Source of the DNA: Helianthus annuus
Lineage: Eukaryota; Streptophyta; Magnoliopsida; Asterales; Asteraceae
Assembly: GCF_002127325.2 (NCBI RefSeq)
Contig: NC_035437.2
Span: 162,787,408 to 162,851,407 of the forward strand
Direction of reading: 5' to 3'
DNA: 64,000 nt
Positions 24,210 through 35,690 of this stretch are shown here, piece by piece. Every line of letters starts with the position of its first letter. Position 1 is the first letter of the stretch. The notes beneath the pieces are model-generated. The model made no database searches and was not told where the DNA came from. It worked only from the letters and a program-made list of their open reading frames with translations. The position numbers were made by a program, and so were the translations under genes.

Positions 24210-25715
24210 AATAATTTATGAATAAGTCTTTATGAAACCATTATATTGTAAATAAGTCTTTATGAAATCATTATAGGGTTGGACCGCTTTGGTCAAACAC
24301 TATTTATTTAAAAAATTGAACCTTTCAGACGTAAAAAGATATCTGAGATTTACCATCAATACAATATTTATAAGATAATTAACGTAAAATGGTTTCTAAA
24401 TATTTAGTTCTTCTATTTAAAATAAAAACAAACTCATATTTTTTGGTTTCCGGTTTTGATAATATTTATATAACTTCTTCTGCGAAAAGAAATCTGTTAT
24501 CTACACCGATACCATAATTAACCAAACCAATACCAGGTGTAGATTGTTATACCGAGTGCATGTATCATATGGGTACTGTATCGAGCCGAACCGATATCAG
24601 TCGAATACCAATGGTAACATAACGCTGCAACGCGGCGGGCATATATCCTACTTTATATGTTGAAGTGAAGTGTTTAGGCTGTTCTAAAAAAACACTTCAA
24701 CACAAAAAAAAAAAAAAAAAAAATACTTCAATAAAATTGGTTTGACTTTATTCATGCTAAATTTCATTATTTCGGTGCAGGTTTTTAAAAGAAATGGATC
24801 ACACAAAAAAAAAAGGTTTCTAGTGACGAGAATGAGGAATACAAAACAGCCGATGAAACGCAAATCGGGAATCAAATGAAGTTTGAAGATGTTTGTTTTA
24901 ATTGTTAACACGATGGTTGTAATGGTTTTATTTAGAGTTTGTTTTATGGTTTGAAACTTTTTATTGTTGCTTTGCTACTTTTATTTTGATTGGTTTAAAT
25001 TTAAACTTTGAATGTTGCAACTCTTAGTTAAGGTTTTAAATGGTTTGATTCTTTTTTATTGAATTGTTAATTTTAGAATTTAATTGTCAACCGGTTCCGA
25101 TGAGAACCGTTTACACGAGAACCGTTTAAGCCGGTTTCGAACCGAACCGGAACTGTTATAATACGGTTCGGTTCTGATTCTTAGATTTAGCAATTAACGG
25201 TTCTGGTTCGATTCCGATTCAGTTCGGTTCTGAACCGTTGCACAGCCCTAGTTATGGCATGGATTGTTAATATTCATTTTTTATTTATTTATTACCTTTG
25301 TAAATGTAAATATTTAAGATGCATACGAATATGAATGCAACTACTTTTTATTGTAATTTAAGAGACTTCAAACGAATTAGATATATTATATGTGAAAATG
25401 TTTTGTTCTACCTCGATATGTAGGATATAATCCAAGACTCTTGTTCACTTTGGGCCCCTCTATCCCAACATAATAATGCGTTCTTGTGAAAGTTGTAATC
25501 TGTGTTTTTATATTATATCTACTTTCTAGAAAGTAGAAATACACTTTTTTAAATGTGAAAAACAAACGATAATTGACGGGTCGATCAATTCAACCTCACT
25601 GTCACTTTTTGATAAAAAGAATAAAGCAAGAAAGGAAACTTTTACATATAATTCCAACTAAAAAATGGACAAGTAGAGTCACTTAGTCACCATTCAATTT
25701 CAAGGTCTACCAAAC

Positions 25716-25930
25716 ATGGTCAATCAGAAACATATAAGTTTTGATAGAATTGTGAGGAGGACCTGCTTGCTTACATGTCGAGTCAGGGTCTTACTGGAAG
25801 CAGTCTCTCTATTCATACGGGGTAGGAATAAGGTTGTCTACATTTTACCCTTCTCATACCCTACCTTAGCTTTGTTATTGCTGAGATTTACTGAGTACGA
25901 TGATAATGATGACTTGTATGTTTACGTGAG
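25716..25930 (+). mobile_element. SINE-like sequence with a (GAT)n-type 3' tail
   Basis: The order GGAAGCAGTCTCTCTATT, GGGGTAGGAATAAGG, TTTTACCCTTCTCATACCC, GATTTACTGAGTA and GATGATAATGATGA is that of a well-known class of plant SINE 3' regions ending in short trinucleotide repeats. The 5' end is approximate. Confidence 0.5.
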
Positions 25931-26452
25931 TAGGCAGCCGGGTTTCTAGAAAATGATAAAGGGTGGTTAACGGGACCTGTTTTACGACGATGTGATGTAT
26001 ATGGCGGACTAGAAATCAAAAGGTCTTTAATGGCAAGCTTATTTCGATTGGAAAGATAGTAGAGATATCAAGGAAGAGTCTTTCTTACGGGTAAAGAATA
26101 GATCCCGTTTCTTATTATTATTTGGGAGAGGTGAAACGCCTTTGATTCACAAGATGTCATTTTGTAATTGGTTTTGTAAGTTTGGGACTTCTAGCTTCTT
26201 GTCGGCCTCATTTTTATCTAAATGTAGAGTTTTACCGTTAACAAAAGATAGAATTTAACATTATGATGTTTTAAATAACATCATAGACTTTAACCGATGA
26301 CACTTTCGTAATTAAAAAAAAAAAAAAAAAAAAACTAGCCAATGCATTTATCTATAATCTTAAAGAAGAAAGTCAGTGGGATTTCTCACCGACCCTCTCC
26401 ACTTTAGACATTTACCTTTTGAACCTTCTTTATTTTTATACTACCTTAATTT

Positions 26453-26768
26453 TTGAAAATCACAATTTTAATCCCTAGAATACTACTTTATGTTACAAGT
26501 ATTTTCACCCCTAAACTAGTACTCCATTTTATAATTTTTAAAATGACTTTTGAAATTTGCATTTTTAATCCCTGCATTATTACTCCATTTTGTGCAATTG
26601 GCTCGTTCGTTCCTTTACTAAAAAACTATTTTTATGTGCGTATTTTTTATAGGTGTCAGTATAAATTCGAGTTGATATACGTTTTGAAGTAAACTTTTTT
26701 TAGAAAGTCCATTTTGCGCGTTTGCCCCTTTTGTTCCTTTACTTAAGAAAAGCTATTTTTTACTTGCG
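26453..26768. repeat. Degenerate tandem repeat that is the target site of element C
   Basis: Two units start TCCATTTTG, continue TTCCTTTACT and CTATTTTT, and lead to TGCG. The first (about 26,586-26,695) is complete and goes on to GTATTTTTTATAGG and GAGTTGATATACG. The second (from about 26,708) is cut at TTGCG by element C and resumes at 57116. Confidence 0.7.
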
Positions 26769-29609
26769 TGTAAGACCCTAGTTACTATTTAACGGTTTTA
26801 CATGTAAATACCAACAATTAGATGTGTAGTTAAGACTACACATACTATAAAAATACGGATTTATTAAAACTTTTACAAATCATAAGTTATTCAACATAAC
26901 ATGATCGGATTCGTCGTTTAAAATTTATGACGAGGCAATGTGCGGAAGCATGTATCTTTATCGTGTTCGGTTCTTCGTTGAGCTTGATCGTCTTCTGGCA
27001 TCCAAAATGTACCTACATTTCATAAACATTAAATGATTTAGTCATATGGGGTTTAAAACGTGTTTAAACGAGTCCAGGAAGCAAAACTGATTAAAATACA
27101 TTTTTGTACAGGGTCTACCGTAAATTACGGTGGTTACCGTCATTTACGGTAGCCCCTGAATGTTGATTTTTCCACCGTAAAGCAGTGGGTGTGTGGTGTA
27201 AAGACTTTAAGGCTACCGTAAGTTACGGTGGTTACCGTAACTTACGGTGGCCTCTGCAGGATTTTCCAAGTTTGTCGTTTTCTAAAACGAAAACCTTCAT
27301 AACTTTTAATCCGTTTGTCCGTTTGACCTACCGTTTATTCCTACGTGTTTGTAATTTGATTCTCCATCATATGGAGTTAAAATCCGACATCCGGCTTAAT
27401 AAATTTTGAGACTTTTATGCCTTCGGCTTATTACCTTTTTACAAAATTTTGACTCGTTTACGCATTTATCAAACAAACATATTTGTTTGATCATTATTTC
27501 ACATGAACCACTTCAATTCAATATTTTCTACCATGTTAGGTTCTAATTGCGGGTTTCTTATATATTTTAACCCGTTTTCGCTCGTATGCTTATTTTGACC
27601 CGTTAAGGGTATGCTTCTATTGGATTACATCATATCCCCATTTTTTATACGAATTCCAAAGACTCAATTTAAACAAGACGCTTATTTCAAAACAACTTTT
27701 TAAAAGTTGTTTGCCCTATTTACCCCTCAAGGGCTTTTTGGTCAATTTTAGCCCTTCATTTATGCAACGAAGGACTTCTACTATTATTTGACCAAAATGT
27801 CGCTTTTAGCTATAATTCTAAGCATGTGTACCTGGCTCGGGTCATAAGATTGACCCGTTTGAATACCTTTCGCTATTAATTTCTAGTTAATAGCCATGTG
27901 AACCATGTGTTAATTCCTGTGATCATAAACTCAACAAGCGATCATCAAATATTATTGATAAATGGTGTTAACAACACCATTTGACTCGTTTAGTCGAAGT
28001 GACTAATTATAATTATGAGATGGTATTTAATTACCATTTCATCCCTTTAACCTATTCTGATTTACTCTTTGAATTCATCTTGCTTAAAAGTCGTTTCTTG
28101 CTTAAAAGTCATTTCTTGCTTTGTTTGACCCATTTTGACTTATGTCAAATGATGTCCTTTCAAATACTTTTTATTTATTCGTTAACCCATGTCCGGATTA
28201 CCATTCTATCGTTTTTGCCCTTTTTACCATAACTTATGGTATCTTGACATTCCTACTTATTCCGGCGTGCATTATAAGTATTTGGTAGTAAGAATAAAAA
28301 GGCGTAAGCTTAACTTACCTCGTATCCGAGCTACGCTTTTCTTTTCCTTCTTGATTCGTTTAACCCGTTTCTTCCCAAGCCTCCACCTTGCTCGTTAAGT
28401 GTCAAACTATCGTCATCATTCAAAGGTGGTTAGATTAGTCATTAATAATCACGACTTTTCCACCTTACGTATTTTCTATGTCGAAACTACCGTTCGACCT
28501 TATTATTTATTAATTCAACTTATCAAAAGTTAACTACTTTTGATCACATGATTTACACAATTAAGTCTAGATTAACTTTATGCTTTGAACCCTTATCGGT
28601 TCATACTTCGCACAATTTGTCATATTATTCAATTACACGTTTCTTTCAAAATTTCAACATATCAGTGTTCATTTAGACATTTTAGCAAACACCTTGTGGG
28701 CATGATTTTCATACTTTCATAAATCAAGTTTCTCAACTAGTTATTTGCCAAGTTTCAACATCATTCACAAGTCTCTATGTCTAGCATGTATAACAACACC
28801 TAGACTTATATCACAACAACAAATTTTCACATATTTATCATCACTTTTCTAGTATTCATCATAGTGACATAAAACCCACTTATCACCTACAAGGTCTTTA
28901 GTTGAATCTCTAGTTCTATGGCACTATTTTACCAATTTCTCATCTAGGGTTTGTTCCTAGATTCATACACGTATCAGTTTTGCTATAATATTCGTCAATT
29001 CATACTAAAATTTCATTCATGCATGATTATCAAGATTTCAAAACTTCACCAAAATACAAATTTGGACATACCTCATGATTCCCATGATTAGGTGATCACT
29101 AATATATGTTCAAATCCGAATTCGGGCTTCAATTAGTCTTTCAATTTGAAGGAATTAGTTGAACTAGGGTTAACACCCCTAGTTCTTTGCTCCTGGTCGC
29201 CCCAAACGCACGCACACACACACTTAGTGTGTGTTGTGATTTTATTTCTTTATTTTTATTAAAACTAGTTTGCCCACTTGGCAACATTAGTCCCTTGTGT
29301 TTTATCTTTCTCAAAAGAAGCTATAACTTGCAATTTATTACATAATCACATATTACTAACTAGGTTAATTATTCCTAGTTAACTTAATGGGTTCAGAAAG
29401 TCATAACCCATTTTATTTTAAGTCCCGTTAACTCGGGCCTTCTATATACTTTATTTCCCTCAAAAGGATTTGTTCAACTTTTATTTAATATTAGGTTTAT
29501 TTATTTAAATCCTAATATTTACCGGGTTAATTTTTACAACTAACGGTACTTTACCTGTCTTTTAGTATTAACGGGGTTTTATTACCAAACCCGTTTTCGG
29601 GGTGTTACA
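26769..29609 (-). repeat. Element C 3' LTR (left)
   Basis: 2,841 bp, nearly identical to 54270-57115. It differs by scattered substitutions, lacks a segment of about 25 bp near 27,610 that the right copy has, and carries a short duplication (CTTAAAAGTC twice near 28,085-28,105). It contains the twin 17-bp-arm hairpins at 27115-27152 and 27213-27250. Short ORFs inside are not considered genes. Confidence 0.92.
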
Positions 29610-29640
29610 AGCCTACCCCCCCTTAAAGTGGTTTCGTCCC
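29610..29640 (-). promoter_or_regulatory. Element C polypurine tract
   Basis: On the minus strand CTTTAAGGGGGGGTAGGCT directly precedes the LTR start TGTAAC, as expected for the plus-strand priming site of a retrotransposon. Just upstream in sense is GGTTTCGGGGACGAAACC, like the GGGACGAAAT found at the same place in elements A and B. Confidence 0.8.
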
Positions 29641-31443
29641 CGAAACCTTATTTACGTAGTTCATTGGTTTAATCAAACGAACCTAGTTTCGTTTTTAAGG
29701 TCCCCGTTTATTTCGATTAGAAGTTTTCATTCATACTGACGCGTACGTCCTTCGTGTGTAAGGCCTCGTGGGCCGTTACTTTCAGCTTGTATTTCTTAAT
29801 TTAGTCTCTTATTTGACCGAGTTGTCATCTAATCACTCGGTTGTATTCATTTTCAACATGTTCACTTCAAGCAAATCCTAATTCAACAAGCATTTTGTAT
29901 GAGTCGTAACACTGTTCCGACTTTAAAAGGTTTTACCGGACTGATTAGTCGTCGTCTCTTTATTCCCCGTCATTCGGGTATATCTTATTGCCAACCTGGC
30001 CTTTTGCATGTTTTCAAATTTTCATATCTCGTAACTCATGCTACGACTTGATTGTATTCTATATCATTTTCTATATTTCTTTTCTTGTCCGTGAGCGTGT
30101 CACGTCACGTTTTAAGTCTAATTCAACTTTTCTCTATCATGCTTCTTCTTTTCGAACATATCATCTCGCACCCGTCGGTGTTAAGACCCACATTCTTTGA
30201 TTTATTCATTTCCGAATTCGTCTCATAGTATTCATATGTGTTAAAACGTTGTTTCTTACCAAAAATTGAATTTTTAGTTTAACGTTTTGTTTTTAACTCA
30301 TGTCAATTCCAAGGAATTTACGTCCAAGGATTTATCCCCTTCCGTTGTCATTTCGGTAATGACTTCACCCACTTTTGTGACGTAACACAATTTAAATAAT
30401 TGTGAACTATTTTGTCATCATTTTTTTTACCCGTTTAAATGTTTTAGTGAAATTCTTCACTTTTGTCCACCAGACCTTTCACAATCTCTTTGCTTTTAAC
30501 CCATTTAATTAGCTTAGCGAAACCTATCGCTTTTATACTAACTTTATCTCCCGTTATTATTTTACGCGGGAAGTTACAACTCGTTTCCTCGTTTTATACT
30601 ATTAACCCATAGGTTCTTTCACTTAGCCTCGTAGGCTATTTCTTTATATTTGCACATTTTTACCTTATTAAGGTGAAACCCTCAACGATTCATTTCTTTC
30701 TATTTGCGACCCGAAGGTCTTTTTGGTCCCGCAGACCTTAGCCTCATTATAATCTCGTAGGTTATGATAACCCCGTAGATCATCCTTTATTCAAATCTTT
30801 ATTCAAACGTATATGACGTTAACGCACCCTTTTATGTTCAAAGTCATTTATTTTTGCTTTTGTATTTCCTTTGACCTTGACCGTAGTCTAAGGCTATATT
30901 TGTTTTCTTTCGAACAAATTTTCCAACTTTATGACTTCTCACGTCATTTATGCGTCGGTTCATCTTATGCTCACTAATACCCAGTTCCATATATTCGCAT
31001 TTGATTGTGTCCCATTACAGGGCGCATTATTCTTTTGCTTTTAATGCTACCGTTATCCCGCTTGCGCTTACTCATGTCATCCGGCATTATATTACATTCA
31101 ACTCGTTTGACTTATTCATGTGAAATTTTATCATTTATGGATGTTAAACTTTATTGTTTGTTCGACCCGTTCAACTTTAAATTAGTTGAACATAATTTAT
31201 CAAAATTTCTATTTACATCATCTTGTCGTCTTTTAGTCATGAATCAAAACCCGAGTCTTTTGACTTTCCATCCGACTTCCCGTTTCTTGGCCTACTCACG
31301 TGCTTAACTCCTTACCCATCAACCGGGTGTTTTACCGAAGTCGTTATAATTGCAACTCTTCCGGTATGCATCAAGACTTCATTTTACTTTTATATTTCGA
31401 CTTTGTCCTCAAGTTTGGCGTTTTACAAAAACGGCCCGTTAAG
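29641..31443 (-). other. Element C internal sequence, 3' side, non-coding
   Basis: About 1.8 kb of T/C-rich sequence (plus strand) with many CCCGTTT words. No ORF with recognisable retrotransposon content on either strand. It contains several short covarying hairpins (29762-29774, 30624-30638, 30714-30739, 30749-30784) discussed in the findings. Confidence 0.6.
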
Positions 31444-31448
31444 AGTCA

Positions 31449-33821
31449 TGTAACGCCCTGTGTTTTTGTACTTTCTATTTATAGCTTGTCTTACTCGTGT
31501 TTCTAATTTTGGAAGCTTTGTATCATTGTACTCGTTCCTTCTAGTACTCGTTGTAAACTCGAGATTTTGATCATGAAGGAAAACTTGCATTTCCTTGTTA
31601 CATACTATACATACACCATAATACGATTAATCATGAGATCATTTGATACTTCTTTGTGATACTTACAAACATATGTTGAACTTGTAAATATGTGACATAT
31701 ACTTGTCACTTACAAACATGTTACATTACACTTTTTACCTAGTTAAATCATGTTTTATTTCATATTTCACCTTGTTACAAGTTAGGGGAAACATTGTTGC
31801 ATGTTATTACACAACTTAACTAACAAAATTACTCATTATAATGTTTTAAAAAAATAAAAAAATAAAGAAATATGGCAGCCCCAATTCAGCAAAATTCAGC
31901 ACCATATAGTTGGGTTTTGTGGGCTAGTTTCAAGGTGTAACCCCTTCTAAACACTTCCAAAGCCCAACCCATTGAAACCCTAATCTTCCCCCTATAAATA
32001 CCACTTATAACCAGCCTCTCTACCACTTTTGCAACACTAAAAACTCTCAAAACATCCTCCAAACCATAGCTGAAAGCAAAGGTTCGAGCAGATTGACACC
32101 CCTTCACGAAAATGAGCATAACTCACTCATTTCTTAACGAAATCACTTGATTCTTTTTCCTACTTACTTGGATAATCATGGGGTTCGATTCCTAGACTTC
32201 TCCTTGGAGAAATCAGACCTGGAAATGCCCCGAAATCGTCCATAAACTTTCTGTTTGTTTTTATGTTCATCAAAAACTTGTTTAAACCTATGTAACTTGT
32301 GTTCAACATATCTCATACCTATGTTCTAATGCTTACAACTTATCCCATGGTTGGTTAAGCTTAAAAACAAGGTTGAGACATTTAAAATCAGAGGATTAAA
32401 CCTCATAAACTTGGTGTTTTGTTTAGGGTTTCAACCCACAATCATGTCAAACATAGCCTTTGATACATGAGTGATTATGGAACAACTTGGGTTGTCCCAA
32501 ACCTACAATCCTCACGTGATTTGATGATTTCTACTAGTTAGTTTACTTTACATACTTGTAATGACCTTAGTTCATGACCCTCCTTGGTTGTTTTTACATC
32601 AAGTGTAGTGGTGAACATCAAAGGGGTACCTAAATGGAAGTCTTGTCTTCCTACCCCATCCATGACACATACGACTCAACTTGAGGTACCTAAATGAAGA
32701 TGTAATCTTCTACCTCTTACTTGAATACTTGAACATTTGGACTTAATAATATGTGTATATTATACAACCTAAATACTATCTATGTACACTCGAACCTTTG
32801 ATGTTGAAATCATATTCATTTGTTAAAGTAGTAGGATAATCATCTAAGGACCTAAACCTTGCTATGATTCTTATGAGTGTTCAACTCATGAAATCATTAT
32901 AACCCTCGTGGTTACCAGGTGTCATGCAAGTGTATTATGGGAAGATGAGTATTTTGATATAATATTTTATAACGTTTTCATGTCACTTAAATTCCGAATC
33001 TTCCGAATTCCCCAAACTCATACGCTTTGTTTCCTTGTGTAGAGAAACAAGGTGCTCCAACTAGCTAATTCAACCACCAACTTGCTCTCGGATTCTCAAG
33101 TCACAACTTGTAAACCGTGAGTATACTCGCATTTCCCCCTTTTTACTTTTACCACTTTTGGGGTGTAACATGTTTACTTATCAAAAACTTACACATGAAC
33201 ATTTTGCTTAAACACATGAACATTCCTATAACATGCTTGTATACGTGATGGCTTGATACTTTAAACTTGGGTGATTCTTATGTGTTGAACTTATCATTAA
33301 CTTCGTACGAGCCTAACCGTGACATATGTAGCGCTATAGGATTAACGACCCGCCCTTTATCATCGGTAATGTCATGAGCATATTGCGTTTCCTTGGTTTG
33401 ATATGTTAGACACATGCCATGTTTAAATGTTTATCTTGAATCACATGCTTGCTATGAGGAATTGTTCAAGACTTATCTTTTGCTATGTACGTATCAAACT
33501 TGTATACTCGCCTTTGCATTTGCATTGAATTATTTTAAACATGTTACAGGTTGATGAGGAAGATGCTAAGAAAAGAAGTAGCGTTGATGCCTAGATACAC
33601 ATATAGACGTTAGGGTTTAATATGTTGTATCAATTTTGTTATGTTATCATGTTATTTTTGTTAAACTTGTTGTATTTGAATTTCTTGTATTGTTGACTAT
33701 TTGAAGTTATGAAATGAAATTGGGATTTTCTAAATATTGTCACAAATAGCGTTATGATGTCTCTAGCAATCTTCACACTTCGTCTCATCCCGATGTTTCC
33801 GCCATTGGTTGGGGTGTGACA
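31449..33821 (+). repeat. Element A 5' LTR
   Basis: 2,373 bp, starts TGTAACGCCC and ends GGGGTGTGACA. A TATA box (CTATAAATA, about 31,992-32,000) follows the GC-richer stretch and is the likely Pol II promoter. It holds 27 bp near 33,477-33,503 that the right LTR lacks. Confidence 0.94.
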
Positions 33822-33823
33822 GA

Positions 33824-33838
33824 TTGGTATCAGAGCCA
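33824..33838 (+). promoter_or_regulatory. Element A primer-binding site (tRNA-iMet)
   Basis: TTGGTATCAGAGCC begins three bases after the LTR end and matches the 3' end of initiator tRNA-Met, the usual primer of plant Ty3/gypsy elements. The sequence after it (AACTATAG) pairs with CTATAGTT at 33882-33889. Confidence 0.93.
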
Positions 33839-34046
33839 TAACTATAGGGAATTAGGAAAATTGCCATGCTTTTGCCCTAGTCTATAGTTTTAGGAACTTT
33901 GTTTCTTATTTGTTGTTTAAAACATTTGTACTCTACCTTACGTGCTTCCTAGCTACACTTCTTGTTATTAAAATTATATGCCTTTCCTAAGGCTAACATG
34001 AATGCACTTATGCGATTTTATAATCTTGTTACATCAACGAGATGAA

Positions 34047-34286
34047 TTTACCAAAATAGGCGTGAAACCCACAATTTGGTAAACGACTCTCATTCCACCT
34101 TTTATCTATTTTGCGCGAAATTTCACCATTAAGCTAGGAGTGAGATCCACAACTTAATGGTAATTTTCATTTCAACTCTAGTGGACCCTTGTCAAAGTGT
34201 CAAAATTTTATTTTGGCCGACAAGTACCAACCACATTTAGGGTACGAAATCGTCAAGCTAGGGGTGAAACCCGCATCTTGTCGATT
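34047..34286 (+). ncRNA. Element A leader: three hairpins with a shared 19-nt loop
   Basis: Three units in the untranslated leader. Stem TTTACCAAA/TTTGGTAAA (34047-34055, 34075-34083); stem ACCATTAAG/CTTAATGGT (34125-34133, 34153-34161); stem of ten positions with nine pairs (34248-34257, 34277-34286). Each encloses exactly 19 nt: ATAGGCGTGAAACCCACAA, CTAGGAGTGAGATCCACAA and CTAGGGGTGAAACCCGCAT. Stems differ completely while loops are conserved, which favours selection on RNA structure. Element B has three more. Function unknown; packaging, dimerisation, translation or priming are possible. Confidence 0.75.
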
Positions 34287-34805
34287 AAGTCCCATTCCTT
34301 GATTTTTATTCTCGCCAATGTCCCGAATGTTCCAATCATTTAGAGATGTGTAGTAACCGGAAGGGTAAGATACCGTTAATCGCTTCTCGACGAGAGTATC
34401 TTACTTATAGGCCAAAGCACAATATCTCCAAATCGAAAGGACTTTCGACCCACTTTGGAATTTTCGACGTTTCTCTACCCGAAACATTCCTATGTTTTAT
34501 TGAGCCTCTCTTTTATGTATCTCAATTTATATGTGATTTTATACTTGAACGTTCATTCGTTTCGAAATGTCGTTTTAATCATTTCGCACGTTACCGCAAT
34601 CACAAACAATAATAATCCTCGTGAACAAACTAAATTTATACCCCTTTACGCAACTTATGTGTTATACTTGTCGAATGTATGTTGGAACTTATGCTCTATG
34701 TGAATTTTACTTGGTACATGAACATTTACTTGCTTTTACATACACAAACCTTGTTTTCGATTAATGATCAAAGTCTCATCCTTTCCTTCTCTTTCAATCT
34801 TTTAG

Positions 34806-35687
34806 ATGTCGTCTAGCTCCTCCAAGAGACTCAAGTCTAAGAAGGGTTCGACTTCCTCCGCCATGTCTCAAAAAGATTGCATGAAATTTATGGCCAAACA
34901 ATTTACTAAAGTCCTACCCGACATCGTTAGCAAGATTCAAACCGATTCACCGCATGGCTCTGTTGACTCAAAGGCAGACAAACCCAAATCGACCTTCCAA
35001 TTTAAGCACTTCATGGCTTGTAAACCCTTAGAATTTACTGGCAAGAATGGCGCTACCGCCATGATGAACTGGTTTGATGCCATCGAGCTTACCTTCTTGC
35101 AAAGTGGTTGCCCTGACGAACTAAGAACCTTGAATGCAACTGGGGTGTTTCGTGAAAAGGCACTCGAGTGGTGGACGACTGAACGCAACAAAAGGGGAAA
35201 CGAGGTTGCACATGCTATGCCTTGGGACGATCTCAAACAGCTTATGAAAGACCACTTATGTCCTCCTCATGAACTCCAAAAATTGGAGAACGAATTTTGG
35301 AACCTTACTCAGAAGGGGAGCGACATGGATGGCCTGATTACGCGCTTTAAACAACTCAGTGTTCTCTGTCCTGGACAAGTTGAAACCGTACCCAAAACCG
35401 TAGCCAAATTCGTCCGTTGTGTTGCACCTTCCCTGACAAACCACCTTGCCTCTGCCAATCCCCAAACCATTGAAGATGCTTTTCGTATAGCCACCGAACT
35501 TAACAACAACTACGTTCTTCATGGAACCTTTGACAAGGTTTCCACAAAGAGTGCACGCCAAGCTACAATTGACACTTCTGATGAGCCCAAACCCTCCCAG
35601 CCGTCTAAGAAAAACCAAGGCAAGAAGCGGAAGGCTTCGAGCCAAAATTGTGCGGTAATCACTCCGCCAAACCCACAACCCCTATAA
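34806..35687 (+). CDS. gag: Element A gag, N-terminal part
   Basis: Structural capsid protein of the retrotransposon. 293 codons from MSSSSSKRL. A basic N-terminus is followed by the retrotransposon gag domain (about residues 60-235: FTGKNGATAMMNWF, ALEWWTTERNKRG, LCPPHELQKLENEF). The frame ends at a TAA (35685-35687) directly after PNPQPL. The next codons continue in the same frame into the zinc-knuckle region, so the stop interrupts gag rather than separating two genes. Element B has a Gln codon at the matching position, which suggests a C-to-T change. Confidence 0.9.
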   Translation: MSSSSSKRLKSKKGSTSSAMSQKDCMKFMAKQFTKVLPDIVSKIQTDSPHGSVDSKADKPKSTFQFKHFMACKPLEFTGKNGATAMMNWFDAIELTFLQSGCPDELRTLNATGVFREKALEWWTTERNKRGNEVAHAMPWDDLKQLMKDHLCPPHELQKLENEFWNLTQKGSDMDGLITRFKQLSVLCPGQVETVPKTVAKFVRCVAPSLTNHLASANPQTIEDAFRIATELNNNYVLHGTFDKVSTKSARQATIDTSDEPKPSQPSKKNQGKKRKASSQNCAVITPPNPQPL

Positions 35688-35690
35688 ACC

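Larger units (their letters stand above)
22625..26452. other. Intergenic DNA with several SINE-like units and A-tracts
   Basis: No gene is recognised. SINE-like units at about 22,850, 23,668, 23,891 and 25,716 are listed separately. 25,080-25,250 is rich in GAACCGGTTC/CGGTTC words and closes TTGCACAGCCCTAG, resembling one end of a hAT-like repeat whose other end I could not find. A-tracts occur at about 24,704 and 26,312. The stretch 25,960-26,230 has protein-like composition but no frame I can name. Confidence 0.45.

Noticed and set aside
25960..26230. Protein-coding relic before element C
   Set aside because: Composition is gene-like but no frame gives a recognisable domain over more than a few dozen codons.
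30480..30600. Further hairpins of the CCTRCGWGG type around GTGAAATTCTTCAC and GCGAAACCTATCGC
   Set aside because: They lack the core and their stems are short; not distinguishable from chance in this T/C-rich sequence.
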